A DNA stretch of 6,579 bases from CAYRFQ01 sp964423615 (GTDB taxonomy: Bacteria; Planctomycetota; Planctomycetia; Gemmatales; Gemmataceae). This document shows positions 6,529 through 6,579 of this stretch, one piece after another; position 1 is the stretch's first letter, and each line of letters starts with the position of its first letter. The notes beneath the pieces were generated by a model, which saw nothing but the letters and a program-made list of their open reading frames with translations, was not told where the DNA came from and did no database searches. The DNA lies in the NCBI GenBank assembly GCA_964423615.1, contig CAYRFQ010000191.1, forward strand, positions 1 to 6,579, written 5' to 3'. The position numbers and the translations under genes were made by a program.

Positions 6529-6579
6529 TAATACTACAGCGCTACGGTGATCGATTTTGAGATCGGTTTTTCTTCTTTT
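6529..6579. repeat. Right copy of perfect 51-bp terminal inverted repeat
   Basis: Exact reverse complement of bases 1-51. Internally it is bounded by the hemD ribosome binding site and externally by the window end. Read on the plus strand (outward) it runs from TAATACTACAGCG with an internal AGCGCT palindrome (6538-6543) to a hairpin (6549-6568), then a T-rich tract (6567-6579) like an intrinsic terminator. Read inward, TAGTAT near its inner edge is a weak -10-like hexamer for hemD, but no -35 is recognisable. The match is certain; whether it is an element end, a dispersed repeat or an artefact is open. Confidence 0.97.

Noticed and set aside
1..6579. Classic insertion sequence or composite transposon
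   Set aside because: Despite the terminal inverted repeats, no transposase, recombinase or remnant of one is visible in any frame, so only the repeat itself is annotated and the element is left as a hypothesis.
1..6579. CRISPR arrays, rRNA and tRNA genes
   Set aside because: No regularly spaced repeats, rRNA signatures or cloverleaf-type sequences were seen. A GGTTCGAA string near 776 lies within kinase coding sequence.

Overview
The window looks like a short chromosomal or contig fragment from a member of the Planctomycetota, with roughly balanced base composition. Three things point there. An ECF-type sigma factor of the planctomycete 'R-D/N-P-Q-D-E-x-A-W' style sits in an operon with a Ser/Thr kinase that carries an N-terminal zinc-finger anti-sigma-like motif. 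There is a secreted GQSNM-type (SASA family) carbohydrate esterase. There is also a large secreted right-handed beta-helix protein resembling GH141 enzymes. No gene for transposition, phage functions, CRISPR or rRNA/tRNA is visible.

Layout, left to right. A perfect 51-bp sequence occupies the very first bases (1-51). The kinase gene (minus strand, 30-1166) ends inside it and is preceded in its operon by the ECF sigma gene (minus, 1186-1779) with a 19-nt spacer. A 743-bp non-coding divergent region (1780-2522) follows, then the esterase gene (plus, 2523-3551). A 93-bp convergent spacer separates it from the beta-helix gene (minus, about 3645-5540). Next comes a probable uroporphyrinogen-III synthase gene (hemD-like, minus, 5686-6513), and the last 51 bases (6529-6579) are the exact reverse complement of the first 51.

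The most striking feature is this perfect 51-bp terminal inverted repeat. Read outward at either end it runs from TAATACTACAGCG through a short hairpin into a T-rich tract, so it resembles an intrinsic terminator pointing out of the window. At the left it supplies the last six codons and the stop of the kinase, at a point where planctomycete kinases of this type usually continue. At the right its inner edge lies one base from the ribosome binding site of hemD, so the hemD promoter must lie in the repeat or beyond it. Because both copies coincide exactly with the window ends, there are three readings: a dispersed repeat family at which an assembler stopped, the ends of a transposon-like element without a visible transposase, or a chimeric or assembly artefact. 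The sequence alone cannot separate them.

Functionally the window holds a signalling pair (sigma factor plus kinase, probably one regulatory module), two secreted carbohydrate-active proteins that may act on plant- or algal-type polysaccharides, and one housekeeping tetrapyrrole gene. Nothing in the sequence shows that these three groups form a single system.
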